Below are positions 12,385 through 24,161 of a DNA stretch of 64,000 nt, piece by piece. Positions within the stretch are counted from its first letter, which is position 1; each line of letters opens with the position of its first letter. Under the pieces are notes generated by a model, which worked only from the letters and a program-made list of their open reading frames with translations, was not told the origin of the DNA and did not search any database. Made by a program: the position numbers and the translations under genes. Origin of the DNA: Rhopalosiphum padi (Eukaryota; Arthropoda; Insecta; Hemiptera; Aphididae); assembly GCF_020882245.1 (NCBI RefSeq), contig NC_083598.1:46971858-47035857 (forward strand), in the 5' to 3' direction.

Positions 12385-15300
12385 TCATCGGACAAACGGT
12401 TTGATCTTCCGACCACCGGTACCGTGGTCGCAACAAACGCAAGTGGCCGTCGACCCGCGCCGGCACAGACATTTTACCGATCCCTCGTCGACGGCCTTTT
12501 CGTTGTCGTTCGCGTCACCCGTCACTACCGACGCGGCCGCCGAAGTCGATCCGCTACAATCCGTGGACGTCCGTACCTTTTGCGCCTTTGATATGACGTT
12601 TATGTTCTCTTTCCGGGCCGGCAACGTCTTCTTCAGCGACAGCTGCCTCGAACGGTCGGTCTGCTGTTCGCGCAGACTGCCTGCACCACCGCCGCCACTG
12701 TTTGCGCTGCACCGACTACCGGGCGGTGCGGTGTCCGCGGAGTGCGGAAAACGCCACAGGAATATGCCGCCGTCTGCGCTTGTGCTCACCACGAACTTAC
12801 CGTCCGGACTCACCTTCACGTTTGTCACCACACCCGCGTGACCCACCCCGACGTGCGTGGGCACCCCTTCGTTGTACAGCCAAACCTTCACCATCTGATC
12901 TGAACTGCCGGTGACGATGTACTTACCTGTAAAAACGTGATTATTAATCATCCATACATATAATTCTATTAAAACGGGCAGCAAGTCAATACGCACTGAT
13001 ATTATTATCTCAAGATCAATAAAACATCACGATTGTACAAAAATATATTATAGTTTCATTAAAAAGTGTGAAAATACAAAATATAGAATATATCTTGTAT
13101 TTTTTTTTTTTTTGCAATATATTTTGATTATCGTGACTTGGTTATAATTATAAATATGTAAATTCTGTCCACCGAAAGAACACGCCTATTTTACGCATTC
13201 TCACGTGACACTCTTCTACAGTGAAACCACTCCGGCAACGCAGATTAACTGATTTTCATCGATGCGAGGCGTGATGTTTCCGGGCGAGACACTTCCCGAC
13301 CAAAATTTTATTGTACCCTTCTTTTTCGGCAAAATTGAAAAGTTCAATATTTACTGTATGTTATACATATAAAAATCACATTATTTATTTTTATATAACT
13401 TGTATTTTTAATATTTATCTATTAGATATATAGTATAACATATAATAAATATTGAATTTTTTAGTTTGGGCTAAAACCTTATAAACCTTAGGAAGAGTAC
13501 GACTTATGTCGAAAACGACCATGCGCGTGTTTCAGAAAGAGTTTAGTTTACTTGTAGTACAAAAGCATTTTCCCGGCAGTTTTCAAAATTTAATTTTTTT
13601 TTTTAAAGGTAAAGTTTACGCACCGTTGGGCGTAACATCTAGCGAGTTGAGCGCGGATGCCGACGATCCTTCGATCTCGCGTATCAGCGACCCGTCGAGC
13701 GCCTCCCAAAACCCAATGTACCTATTGGTGCCGCATGTGAGCAGTTGGGCGCCATTAGGATGGTACTTGGCACTGGTGAATATCGTCGACGAGAACATGA
13801 TGGACAGCCGCGTGAACCGGACAATGTCCCAGACCACACACGTGCCGTCCGCGCTAGCCGTGATCGCCTCGTGGCCCAACTGGTGCACGTCGATCGAGCT
13901 CACCGGGCCCTTGTGCTCCTTGAGCACAGCCTGCAGCGCCCCGTTGAGGTTGTCCACCTGCCACACGCGGACCTGGCCCTCACCTCCACCGCTCAACAGT
14001 TTCCGGCCGTCCTTGGACATGGCGATGGCCGACACGCCCTTATTGTGACAGTTGTTTATGGCGTACAGCAGCCGTCCGGTTTCCGGCGCGAATATCCGGA
14101 TGTTGCCGTCGTTCCACGACGTGACGATCTGCGCGCCGTCGTACGAGAACAGCACGCCGGAGCACGTGAAGTTGCGCACGGTGATACGGAGCAGCTCCTG
14201 GAGCGTGTCCACCGACCAGACGCGCACGTCGTGCTTGCTGGCGGTGGCGAACACCTTGCTGTAGCCGTGCGGGAACGCCAGATCGTACACCACAGACGTG
14301 TGACATGTGAACAGACAGGTGACGTCGAAGTCGCGCGCCCGGACCGCGAACAGCTCGCAGTTGACGGTGCCCACCAGTACGACGCCGTCGTCCATCAGCT
14401 GTATGCTAGTCACGGACGAATCGACGTTGGCTGACTTGATGGCCATCAGTAGCGGGCGGGTGGGCGTTGCTAGCCGGGTGCTGCCCGGCTTACTGTACGA
14501 GCTGCGGCCGCGGGAACAGTTACCGACATCGCGGACCTTCTGCTTGACCAGCTCGATGACGCCGTCCCCGGAACCCACCAGCATAGTGCCGTCCGCGACC
14601 AGGTACAGCGCCGTGATTCCTTTGCTATACAGTTCCACGGTGGCGGCGGCAGCAACGCCGCGCCTGTTCTTGCCGGCCGGCGGGTACTTGGCGAAACACC
14701 CGACCAGAGTCGGAGCGTTGGTAGGGGCCACTACGGCTGTGTCGGCCGAGAAGTTCAGTTTGATTTTCATCACGTCGCCGGTACTGGTGCCGCAGTACGC
14801 ATACTCGTCCAGCCGGTCGATGACGGTGCACAAGATCTTGCGCTTGATCTTGGCGAACGAACCGTCCAGCCCCTGGATGTTCCGCTGTTCCCTGTTGAGC
14901 GTCCACAGCCTGAGTATGTTATCGCCGGCCACGACGAAACACTCGCCGCGCGTGTGCACCGGCCGGAGCACCGTCGCCGAGCCCGCGGTCGACTTGACGG
15001 ACGACGACCCGCATAGCACCTCCCGCTTGTCGATGTCGTAAACGATCACCGAACCGTCGTCGACGCCGCCCAGCGATATCAGAAAGTTTTCGCAGCACGA
15101 GAACGCGACGGATTCGACGCGCACCTTGTGCGACTCATATTTTGCAACCACCTGTCCGGTGTGGAAACACCACACGATTATCGGCGACCGGAACCCCATG
15201 TAGTTCACTTGACCAGAACCCACGTACCGGCCGGAAGTCGACACCGTGACGGCGGATATCACGTTCGTGTGCCCCTCGAAAAACCGCTGAGCCTTTGTGT

Positions 15301-15445
15301 GCCAATGGTACGCCGCGATGTTAGTGCCGAGTGGGTACACCAAATGAACGCCGTCCGGATGCAGAATGAGACCGTTCACCGGATTGCCGTCGAATCCGAT
15401 CAGCGACTGTAGTTCGAGGTCTTGCACAACGATTTCACCGTCCAT
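12385..15445 (-). CDS. CFAP52: CFAP52 (WDR16), ciliary WD40-repeat protein
   Basis: Two exons: 15445-13624 and 12926-12385 (stop TGA at 12387-12385). The donor is G|GTGCGT after 13624, the acceptor TTTTACAG before 12926, phase 1; joining gives DVTPNGKYIVTGSSD without a break. The protein is 787 residues. It carries WD40 blades throughout residues 1-668, with family hallmarks such as LGGVDDGSVIVYDI, NDGNIRIFAPETGRLLYAIN, SGGGEGQVRVWQV and VWLYNEGVPTHVGVGHAG, all in the order found in human CFAP52 (620 residues). In that family the protein sits inside the doublet microtubules of motile axonemes, so sperm tails and mechanosensory neurons are likely sites. Odd points: residues 669-787 are an extra Ser/Gly/Lys-rich tail with a CLC...CVCC cluster (760-773); only one intron; coding GC far above the neighbours. 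The start is the first ATG matching the family's N-terminus. Confidence 0.95.
13277..13325 (+). repeat. Dispersed repeat, copy B, inside CFAP52 intron
   Basis: GGGCGAGACACTTCCCGACC followed by AAAAT resembles 5500-5551 along its length. It lies in the 697-bp single intron of CFAP52 (12927-13623). Confidence 0.45.
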
Positions 15446-15716
15446 GTTTTTGCATCTGTGTAGGCTTTTTACGTATTAAGAAATATCATCCTCAATCTCG
15501 TTAATCACCGTACGGAACCACATTAGTAATTACCTCGAACCTCGATGATATGATTAAACCTGTATATTTCCTATAATATAGTAGTAAAATAGTTTAGTGT
15601 ATATTTAGGTAGGTGCTTAAACCTACTATGTGACGATGCAACGCGAATGGTATGATACCTACGCGTAGAGGTAAGCCGATAGTTTAACTGATAACTTTGA
15701 AGCGTGTTTGCGTTTT

Positions 15717-15730
15717 AACTCCATAGCAAC
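15717..15730 (+). promoter_or_regulatory. RFX X-box-like site upstream of CFAP52
   Basis: AACTCCATAGCAAC fits the X-box consensus RYYNYY-N(1-3)-RRNRAC at 11 of 12 fixed positions; the right half AGCAAC is ideal. It lies about 272 bp upstream of the CFAP52 ATG. RFX factors drive ciliary genes in animals, including insect chordotonal neurons. Function here is inferred from motif and position only. Confidence 0.5.
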
Positions 15731-16997
15731 AAAAGTGCGAGGTACGTGGGGTTAAGGGTGTTGTAACCACTGGGGACAGTTTTGTCGAATGTGTAAGCAA
15801 TGGTGTACATAAATATCATCGTGTTTGATTAGGTCGTATTCAAAAAACGATTCTCAGGCTCCAAACAGATACATTTTATCATTTTAGTGGAAACCCTATG
15901 TTATCTGACTCGCTTACATTTTATTGGCTGATGATTCAGCAATGTTTTATTTTTTAATACCTAGCTTGGTAAGAGAGTAAGCCAAAAAGGCACACCAAAA
16001 GTTCTTACTCACCGTTCAAAATCTGAAATAAGCATTGGATGTTTAATATTGTAAAATACTTGAGCAAACAATAATTTTGTATTGTAATAAACAAATGTCT
16101 TTATTGATTAAAGAACAATAAATTATTTTCACACATTGTTATATTATACTAAATTGATCAATACTAATAGTTTTGTTATAAAATAAATGATTTTCTGACT
16201 ATGAAAAAAATAATATAGGTAAGTATAAAGTAGGTAGTATGTTATATAGAAAACAGTAATACGTAGGTAATTTAATTAATTTAAATAATTGATTATAATA
16301 ATATATTAAAAACCTTTAGTCAAACATCAAACTCTAGTTTCAACCAATGTGTTGTTTTTTAAATGTACTTATATTTAACACAATTCGTAAACAATTTTAT
16401 CCACCACACACGCCCTCCCTGTTTATAGCATATATTATATCATATTACAATGTATTTATTAAATCCTCATAATACAAATAACAAAATTCAACAAAACAAC
16501 AACAAAAATGTAAAATAAAACTATTATCAATCTACACAGTTTAATGAAGAATTCTACATTCTACTATTATCTGTTTATCTGTTTAAATAGCTATTTTGAA
16601 ATAAATTCTACATAGTTATTAATGGAATCGATCACATCAAAATAGGAATGTGAAAGTGTTAATTTTAAGTTAATATTGATTTATGTAGATTGTGATGTTC
16701 AAAGTTTTACAAAAATCAATAACTTCAATTAAAAATCAAAACATTGAAAATAACTAAACAAACTTTAAACTAAATAAATAAATAACAAACTGATTTTTAT
16801 ACAAAAGTATCTGCAATTTAGAGCAGAGAAGTCTGTTTGATAAAATATATCAAATAGGCCAAAAAATGTTTTAATAAGTACACATCAAGAACACAAAGCA
16901 AATTAAACATAACTCTCCAAAAACAATCGTGTTTTAAGTTAATATTGTATTTGAAAGAAGGAATGTAAAGGTTGCTGGTTGACTATGAATATTTTAT
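15731..16997. other. Intergenic between CFAP52 and CDP-DAG synthase
   Basis: No gene is seen. The CDP-DAG synthase 3'UTR begins at the right end, where AATAAA overlaps the stop region on the minus strand (CAATAAATAAAATA just after the last codon). Confidence 0.45.
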
Positions 16998-19900
16998 TTA
17001 TTGCACATTGAGAATTCCCCGGTTTTCCAATGATCCTTTGAGAACGTAAAATAATTGTAACTGTTCTTCGGGTCGTAAATTAATTACCTAAACATTTAAT
17101 GTATGTTGTAGAAAATAATTATATTATTATTATGTTCAAGAGAATGTTTTACCCACGTGTATTATATCCAACTTGCTAATGCACAACAGTAAATTTTACT
17201 TTTAAAAAATCCATTTAATAATTAATTTTGTTTGTATTGATATAATTTAAGAGTAAGAATATTATCCAAGATCTAATGTTTTATTTTTATATTTTTATTT
17301 TAAAGCGATCAATACACTTTAATATTAAAAATAATTGAATTAAGTAGATTATTATGGATGTAAAATTGACTGTGTTATGAATTTATAAGATAGAGATAAC
17401 ACATTTAGATATAATGTCCTCTTAATAAAATATGTATTTAAAAAGTACCTGTTGAACAGTCTTTTGTAAGGTAGGAGTGCTTACAAAACTGTAAATGTAA
17501 ACATTAACAAATGTGGCCATAAGATATTGACAGTCAAAACGATCCATAATACCACCATGTCCTGGAATCACATCTCCAAAATCCTAAAATGAAAAAAAAT
17601 TAATTTAATATATATTGAGGGTAAGTTAATATTTTGTTAAGTGATTTACTTTTATTTTAAATGCTCGTTTAAATCCACTAGCAAAGAATCCACCAAATGG
17701 TCCAATAATAGAGCTGAACAATGACATCCAAAAAGCATGAATAACAAAAGGATAAATAGTGATTTTGTTGGAACCTCCAAACTAAATCATGAAAGTTTAA
17801 ATAAGTTTATTAATTATTATATATATTATTTAAATTAATAATATTTTACAACTTAATTAATTTAACATATATATTGTATATATTAAACATAATTTTTTTT
17901 TAATACATACCACACTCATAGCACGTGCAATAAATTCAGGCAGAACATATTCATGTAGAGTATATAAGGGTGATGGTTCACAATCAATAATCATTTTACC
18001 AAACTTTTCACTGTATTCAACTGGACATACAAAATATGGATATTGACATAGAAAATATGATATCTATAATAAAAATAAATTGAAATAATAATTTTTTATA
18101 ATTTTTTATATTGCAATATAGTATTTGCATACTATTACTATCATAATATTATTAAGATAATTTTTAATTAAACATAAATATTGGTTCCAGTCCAATAATT
18201 TTAAAATATACTAAAAATTAAAATATTTAATAATAAAAATATAATAACTAGTAAATTTAATACTTTTTGACATACTATGAATGTTTTGTACTTAAAAGAT
18301 TGTTATATGCATAACAATATAATATACCCTGTTTCAAAAGAAAATAATCACTTTTCGCGTATACCGACTGACTGCTCCAACAGTGGCATGCCAAAATACC
18401 CTACACCATCCAAGTCGACATTTTCCGAAGACAATGTACAAACATTTATGACTAATATTCCTAACTTGTAATGTTATTATGTTTAATTTGGGAACCACCA
18501 ATAGTACGGGTCGTTGATGAGAGATGCGCTTAAATGGTCAACAATCGGTCGACTGACTGATTATACTCTTTTGAAACAGGATATAAATATGCATTATTAA
18601 ATCATAACCCAAATTGTGAAAGGTATTTAAACCTTATTATAATATATCTTCAGCTAGTACAATAAATTGATAAAATGTCACTTCCATTCTGTATTATTTA
18701 ATTATTGTAAAAATGTTACAGTTCAATATTCCATGTCTTAGACAACATATTTACTTGTATTGTACTTAATTTATTAATTAACTAAACTAAAAAAAAAACA
18801 TTTCTTCTTCTGAAATCCAGTTTAAATTAAAACTGATAGACTATTGTCACTTATATTGTCAATTTGTGATTTCAATGTTTGAAAAGAAAGCAAAAGTAGT
18901 ATTAAACTATTAAAAGTAAAATTAATTAATTTAATGACTATGTATCACAGAATATTCTGTGCATGTATACCAAAAAAACATATCATGAAATATAGTTTGT
19001 GATACAGGCTGACAGACCGTCTCTGCAGAGAATCATTTTTTGTATACAATGATATTATAATATATTATTGATGTCAAATTTAACACACCCATAATAGTAA
19101 CCCACTCTACACCTAATGTACAGTAGAGTGGTATTTACTTACCTACTTTTTTTTTTTATATATATAATTATAATAATAAATTAGAATAAAATTAACTTAC
19201 TATTATACCACAAATTACAGTAGCAACACCACCACCAATAAACCCTTCCCATGTCTTTTTTGGTGATACTTGTATAAGTGGTGTTCGTCCAAAAAAAAAC
19301 CCAAAGACGTAAGCCCAAATATCATTAAGTATGATCATTGACACTGGTACGATGAACCTAAAATTTAAAAAAAATCATTAATGATCTATTAACAAAATAA
19401 TTTTAATTCTTAAAAGCATAGAAAAAAATAATAATAAGAAAAAAAATTAAAACATTTATTAATATTAAATAAATTATATACCAAATTAGTCCTTCAAATA
19501 TATTTCGAATAATAAAATAACTTTGAGATACAACAATCAAGAGACACACGTGAGTCCAAGCAAATAATGAGAACTGTTTCATGTAATATTTGCGCACCAA
19601 TGACAACACAAACCATACTAAACCAGCAATGTATAGACTGAATGAAACGAACCGATGATAAGTTATTAACATTTTCAAATATTCCTAAATTAGAAAATTA
19701 ATAGTAAAATAAGTGTTCATGGTAAAAAGTGGTAAAAATATTATTAAAAGCTTACTGTTCTGTTAACTACTACTGCAAATATGTCTACAAGACTTTCACC
19801 ATAAAAAAAATAGTTAGATGCCATCAAAAAATACCATGATAGAGAACGAAACCAAGGAAGTCCATGGATTCGATAAACTGAGTAACCAATGTTAATTATC

Positions 19901-22900
19901 TCTTCAAAACATTTAACCTGAACAACTAAAACCTGTAAATAATTTAAATGCATTAAAATTAGTTGTTTTAGGTTTAAGTTAAAATCATTTAATTTAAATT
20001 TATAAATAATTAGTTATGTTTTATTAAATTTTAATAATTATTGAATATAATATAATACGTATATATTATTAAATATTGATAATTTTAATGAATTCATTGA
20101 AATATAAATGTTATTTAATATCTTGTAATGTTAAAGTATAAGTCAAAATTTATAACTATTTTAAAATGCATGTTTAACTATATTTTTAAAAATTTTAATT
20201 ATTTGTAATTATTTTTTAATTATTTAAATAACATTATAAAATCTGTAAATAAAGAAAGATTATTTAATGAAATTCATAATTTAAATAGATGACAAATTAT
20301 TTATTAATATGCAAATACAAAATGATCCTTCATATTAAATTTATTTCCAGAAAACAATAAAATTCCAACTGTTGAAAGCAATATCAATGTATATGTATTT
20401 GTGCAAATCCGAAATCAATATATTATATAAATATATACATAGAGATAGATATTTTTTTATTAGAATTTAATATAAATAAGGTGCTGATTTTAATAAAACC
20501 CCAGTACTTTGCTTATTTTTACTTAATTATTATTGTTTTTGTTGGAAGTATGCCAAGACATGTGTTAATGTCCCTAATATATAAAGAAAAAACAATATTA
20601 CTATCTAAAAAATGTCTTAGATTACATTAATATGCCTGTGGTTTATAAAGTAACTACTTATATTATATAAATGTAATTTGTTATTATTAATAAAATTAAT
20701 CAATGTATAAAATGCAATTAAATAAATTCCCATTATTTTATCACTTTAAATTTAATTTAATCAATTTCAACATGTTTTTATTTATTATTATGATTATTAT
20801 TGCTATTATGAGTACATATTTAATAATTTAAAAATCTTTCAACCTTGACCACTCTTTAAAAATAAAATAAATTAATAGGCCAATCATGAAGCCCTGTAAA
20901 GAGAATATTGATTTATATTGTTTTCACAATTATATAACATAAAAATAAAATGCTTTAAAATACATACAGCTATCATTAAGGCAAGAGGTCCTCCATAACA
21001 TAAGAGACAAAAAAGACCAATCATAAGCCAGCCAAATATACCTCTAATTATCCAATTTCTCCACCTATAAAAAAAATGATTAATTAATACATAGCTAAGC
21101 TAAATTAAAATAATCAAAGGTTACTTGCCTTTCTGATATTCCACTTAATAATGTTTCTAATATTTGTGGCATTTTATTGGTACCAGATGGTATTTTTGCT
21201 GAGAGATCTATATTTTTATCATCTTCAGAATCAAAATCTTCTTTCTATTAAAAAAAATATATATTTATAATTACTTATGATAATATATTATAATCAATAT
21301 TGGCCCACTGTAATTCTTAATGTTAACTATTTGAATAAGCAGTAAAACATGGTTTACTCCAAGTATAAAAATGAATGAATAACAATAAATCTAAAGTACC
21401 TATATAAAATTATTATTTAAAGATCAATAAATATTTAAGTTAATAAGTATAAATATAGATCAAACATTATAATTTATAAACAAATTACCATAATACAACA
21501 TAGAAATACAAACAAGTATATATATATATCATTACCACCACAGCCATTAAACTAAAATGCACATAAATATTTATTCCCTAGTCTCTACTCCTACTCCCTT
21601 TATAATATAATTCTTTAATACTTTCTAAAAATATTTAGACATTAGACTGTTAATATTAATTGTAATTTGTATATTAACAATATAATAAATTAATGTCCAT
21701 GAAAATTAATATAATGAACTCTTAATAACTCAAAATTTAAAATGATATCTTCAATGTATTACTTAGTTTGAGTTTACAAATGTTAGCAGTATAAATATGT
21801 TAATAATTATAGCAGTAATAATCATAAATCATTTTAAATTACTAAAAAATTTAATTTTATCGGTATATATCAATTATTATATAATATTATTGTCTAAGTT
21901 TGTTAGAGCATAAGTCATAAATAAAAAGTTGATTGTTACAAATATATGCATAACTAATAAATAATTTATTATTATTGTGTTAAAATTTTACTAAGAAAAT
22001 ATAAACTTAATTTTTTATGAAATTTTCTTTTGTAATATATTTAAATAATATTAATTTGATAGAAGCTTATGTGATCGAACTACCTAAGAGTTAAATATGA
22101 TTAATTAAAGCGTATTCATGCAAATTTAATAATTAAAATCAATATGTTATTTACTGTTAAAGCAATCTAAAATTGCATTTGTTTGCGAATTAACATAATT
22201 TCAAGATTTTTTACAGTAAATCTTATTGGTTTGCAGATAATTTTTGTTAAAATGTATTATTTATGGTGCTTAATATATAAATACAATATTTTAGTACACA
22301 GAGCTTAATTATAATTTTAGTTTTAGGCCTAGTTGAATCAATTAACAGAAACATAAAATTAAGCAATTGTAATATGAAGAATATTTATCTTCTAAATCCA
22401 TAACAAGCATTAATACTTGTAGTACCATCACCATGTACATGTTTCCAGGATCATGCCATATCCAATGTTTACCCAAAAATATTCGAGCAGAAAACTTACT
22501 TTGGACCTACGATAATTATTTGTTCGGAAATTGAATGAGGCTTGATTACTGAAGTAATTTGAGCCCGCATACCAATGTTTGGGACCTTTTAATTTCCGTA
22601 AATTTTGATAAGCATTATATATCTTATGAACTGGCCTGTAACGCCTAACCAAATGTGGCATAGTATTTGTCACAACACATGATTGAATACAATCATCAAT
22701 CTGAAAAATTGTTCACTGAATTATAGCCTATATTTGTTTATAACAACTGATAATTTTAACTGAAATAATTAATTTACAAATAAATAAAATATTATTTAAA
22801 ATTATTTAGTTAAATATCAAGATAAACATAAAGAATGATTTAACCAAAAGTTTGAAAATTCATCCATTCTATTAACACATAATAAAAGGTTATTATTATA

Positions 22901-23385
22901 AAATAACCTAAAATAGTTACCTATAAAATTTTCTATTCAACAATATACCTACATTCTTCATAAAGTTTACCTATATTATAATAAAAATAATTTTAAATAT
23001 ATAATAAAACATTAGTATATAAATTGTAATTGAATGACAATAAAAATAAAATAAAATAGGGTATAAGACTATATTATATTAATTTGTTTAGGTACTTTAA
23101 TTTACTTTTTAACCAATGAAATTATGTAGTAGTCGTAATAGTAAATTAATATATTTAAAAAACTAAACAACTAATTCAAGAATAAATAATCATAAAAAAA
23201 TGTTCCAGATGATGACTACAGATTAACTACCTATATTAGGTATGTAAATATTATAAAAAGTAAATAATGATTGATGACTTTAGTGTACACACCATTAAAG
23301 AAACTAAAATGTAACATTAATAGCTACTAGACAAATTCTACTAGCTATACAACACAGACTGTACAATATCTTTACTGCAATAGTC

Positions 23386-23423
<38 letters not shown>

Positions 23424-23635
23424 TAATAATGAAATTAATCAAAATATTATAAGATTATGCTGTATTATTGAATTCTGTCATGAAAGACAAACATGAATCT
23501 TACTGGTTCTGATTTGTTTTCAAAATGAACTTGATCCTGTTCAGCAGATTTGATTTCTTCTTTATCCTCTTGGATATTGATTTCTCCATCGTCTTCTTTT
23601 TTCCTCTGTCGTAATTCACATTCAGCCATTTCCAT
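16998..23635 (-). CDS. Phosphatidate cytidylyltransferase (CDP-diacylglycerol synthase)
   Basis: Ten coding exons on the minus strand: 23635-23504, 21244-21129, 21064-20968, 19932-19756, 19684-19482, 19357-19201, 18063-17911, 17781-17650, 17583-17449 and 17087-16998. They total 1392 nt, or 463 residues, against about 445-460 for animal CDS1/CDS2. The enzyme makes CDP-diacylglycerol from phosphatidate and CTP in the ER membrane, feeding phosphatidylinositol and cardiolipin synthesis. The CDP-DAG synthase signature is complete at about residues 380-406 (SGFKRAFKIK, then DFGDVIPGHGGIMDRFD). NDIWAYVFGFFFGRTPL and SPKKTWEGFIGG also match the family. The N-terminus is acidic and cytosolic; several hydrophobic segments follow. 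The 21128-21065 intron uses a GC donor (AAAG|GCAAGT). If the last intron is retained, eight codons and a stop follow 17449. The start could be ATG at 23635 or, two codons on, at 23629. Drosophila calls the single gene CdsA. Confidence 0.95.
18327..18580. mobile_element. MITE, about 254 bp, inside CDP-DAG synthase intron
   Basis: Left end CCCTGTTTCAAAAGA and right end TCTTTTGAAACAGG are inverted repeats. The flanks read ATATA on both sides (18322-18326 and 18581-18585), which may be a 5-bp duplication, or a TA duplication of Tc1/mariner type. GC content is above that of the intron. The 64-codon open frame at 18277 overlaps it and is not a gene. Confidence 0.65.
19010..19140 (-). repeat. Dispersed 1-kb family, fragment in minus orientation
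   Basis: The reverse complement resembles the left part of 52504-53497: a ...CACTCTACTGTA... start, a GGTGTGTTAAATTTGA segment and AAAAAATGATTCTCTGCAGAG. It lies within a CDP-DAG synthase intron. Confidence 0.5.
19933..20967. other. Intron of CDP-DAG synthase, nothing further seen
   Basis: A 1035-bp AT-rich intron with normal splice borders (donor GTATGT, acceptor ATTTACAG on the minus strand). I see no exon or repeat boundary in it. The 2.3-kb intron 21245-23503 is similar apart from the candidate exon and a microsatellite. Confidence 0.5.
22500..22700 (-). CDS. Candidate in-frame cassette exon of CDP-DAG synthase gene
   Basis: In the first coding intron there is a 201-nt open segment with acceptor TTTTTCAG before 22700 and donor AAA|GTAAGT after 22500. 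Its length is 67 codons, both junctions are phase 0 and no stop interrupts, so inclusion would insert 67 residues between residues 44 and 45. The peptide is basic and aromatic (RRYRPVHKIYNAY, FNFRTNNYRRSK) with no family match known to me. It may be an alternative exon or an unspliced pseudo-exon. Confidence 0.45.
23387..23430 (+). repeat. (AAT)n microsatellite
   Basis: About twelve nearly perfect AAT/TAA units in the first coding intron of the CDP-DAG synthase gene, likely length-variable. Confidence 0.85.
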
Positions 23636-23974
23636 ATATTTTCTGAACCGGTGTTTTCGTTTTTTTACTTACAATATATTCATTGTAAGACTGAAAGCAC
23701 CTCTATATTATATGTATCTATTTATCAATAAATAAGTTTTAATAAAATTGAAAAAAATGGACTACGCCAATAGAAGGTTCAGAAGTCAATAATACAACCG
23801 ACTATCGAGTAATTACGTGCGTGACTTGGGAATGCAAACAAAAACTCAAGTACACAACTAGTCACAAGAAACGAGAGAACAAGACAACGAAATATTAATA
23901 AAATAATAAGTAATAACTAATTAGCCAAATCCAATAACTAACAATGATAAGACTATAATATACGCACTGATAAG

Positions 23975-23984
23975 GCGCATGCGC
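23975..23984. promoter_or_regulatory. NRF-1-type palindrome upstream of CDP-DAG synthase
   Basis: GCGCATGCGC is the full palindromic core bound by NRF-1 (insect homologue erect wing). It stands alone in AT-rich DNA about 340 bp upstream of the start codon, in a likely core-promoter or 5'UTR position. Binding is inferred from the motif. Confidence 0.55.
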
Positions 23985-24119
23985 TTTTTTATAATTGTAG
24001 TTGAAAACATATGTTTTATATTATTCGCAGTATTATCATAATTCATAACACTATAACTATGACTATAAATAGATTATATATCTGTTTACTATTTACATAG
24101 TCATGGATATGGTCTATAT

Positions 24120-24153
24120 CTTCGACCATATAAACTAGTTTATATGGTCGAAG
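24120..24153. repeat. Perfect 34-bp palindrome with flanking direct repeat
   Basis: CTTCGACCATATAAACT is followed at once by its reverse complement. GGTCTATAT stands at 24111-24119 and again at 24153-24161. The structure could extrude as a cruciform or be a tiny foldback insertion. It is about 490 bp upstream of the CDP-DAG synthase start. Confidence 0.7.
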
Positions 24154-24161
24154 GTCTATAT

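Noticed and set aside
12401..12914. Plus-strand open frames opposite CFAP52 exon 2
   Set aside because: Antisense shadows of the identified C-terminal exon.
13745..15041. Long plus-strand open frames (229 and 244 codons) opposite CFAP52
   Set aside because: They are antisense to a firmly identified GC-rich exon; the low frequency of stops there is explained by base composition, and the products are compositionally odd with no domain.
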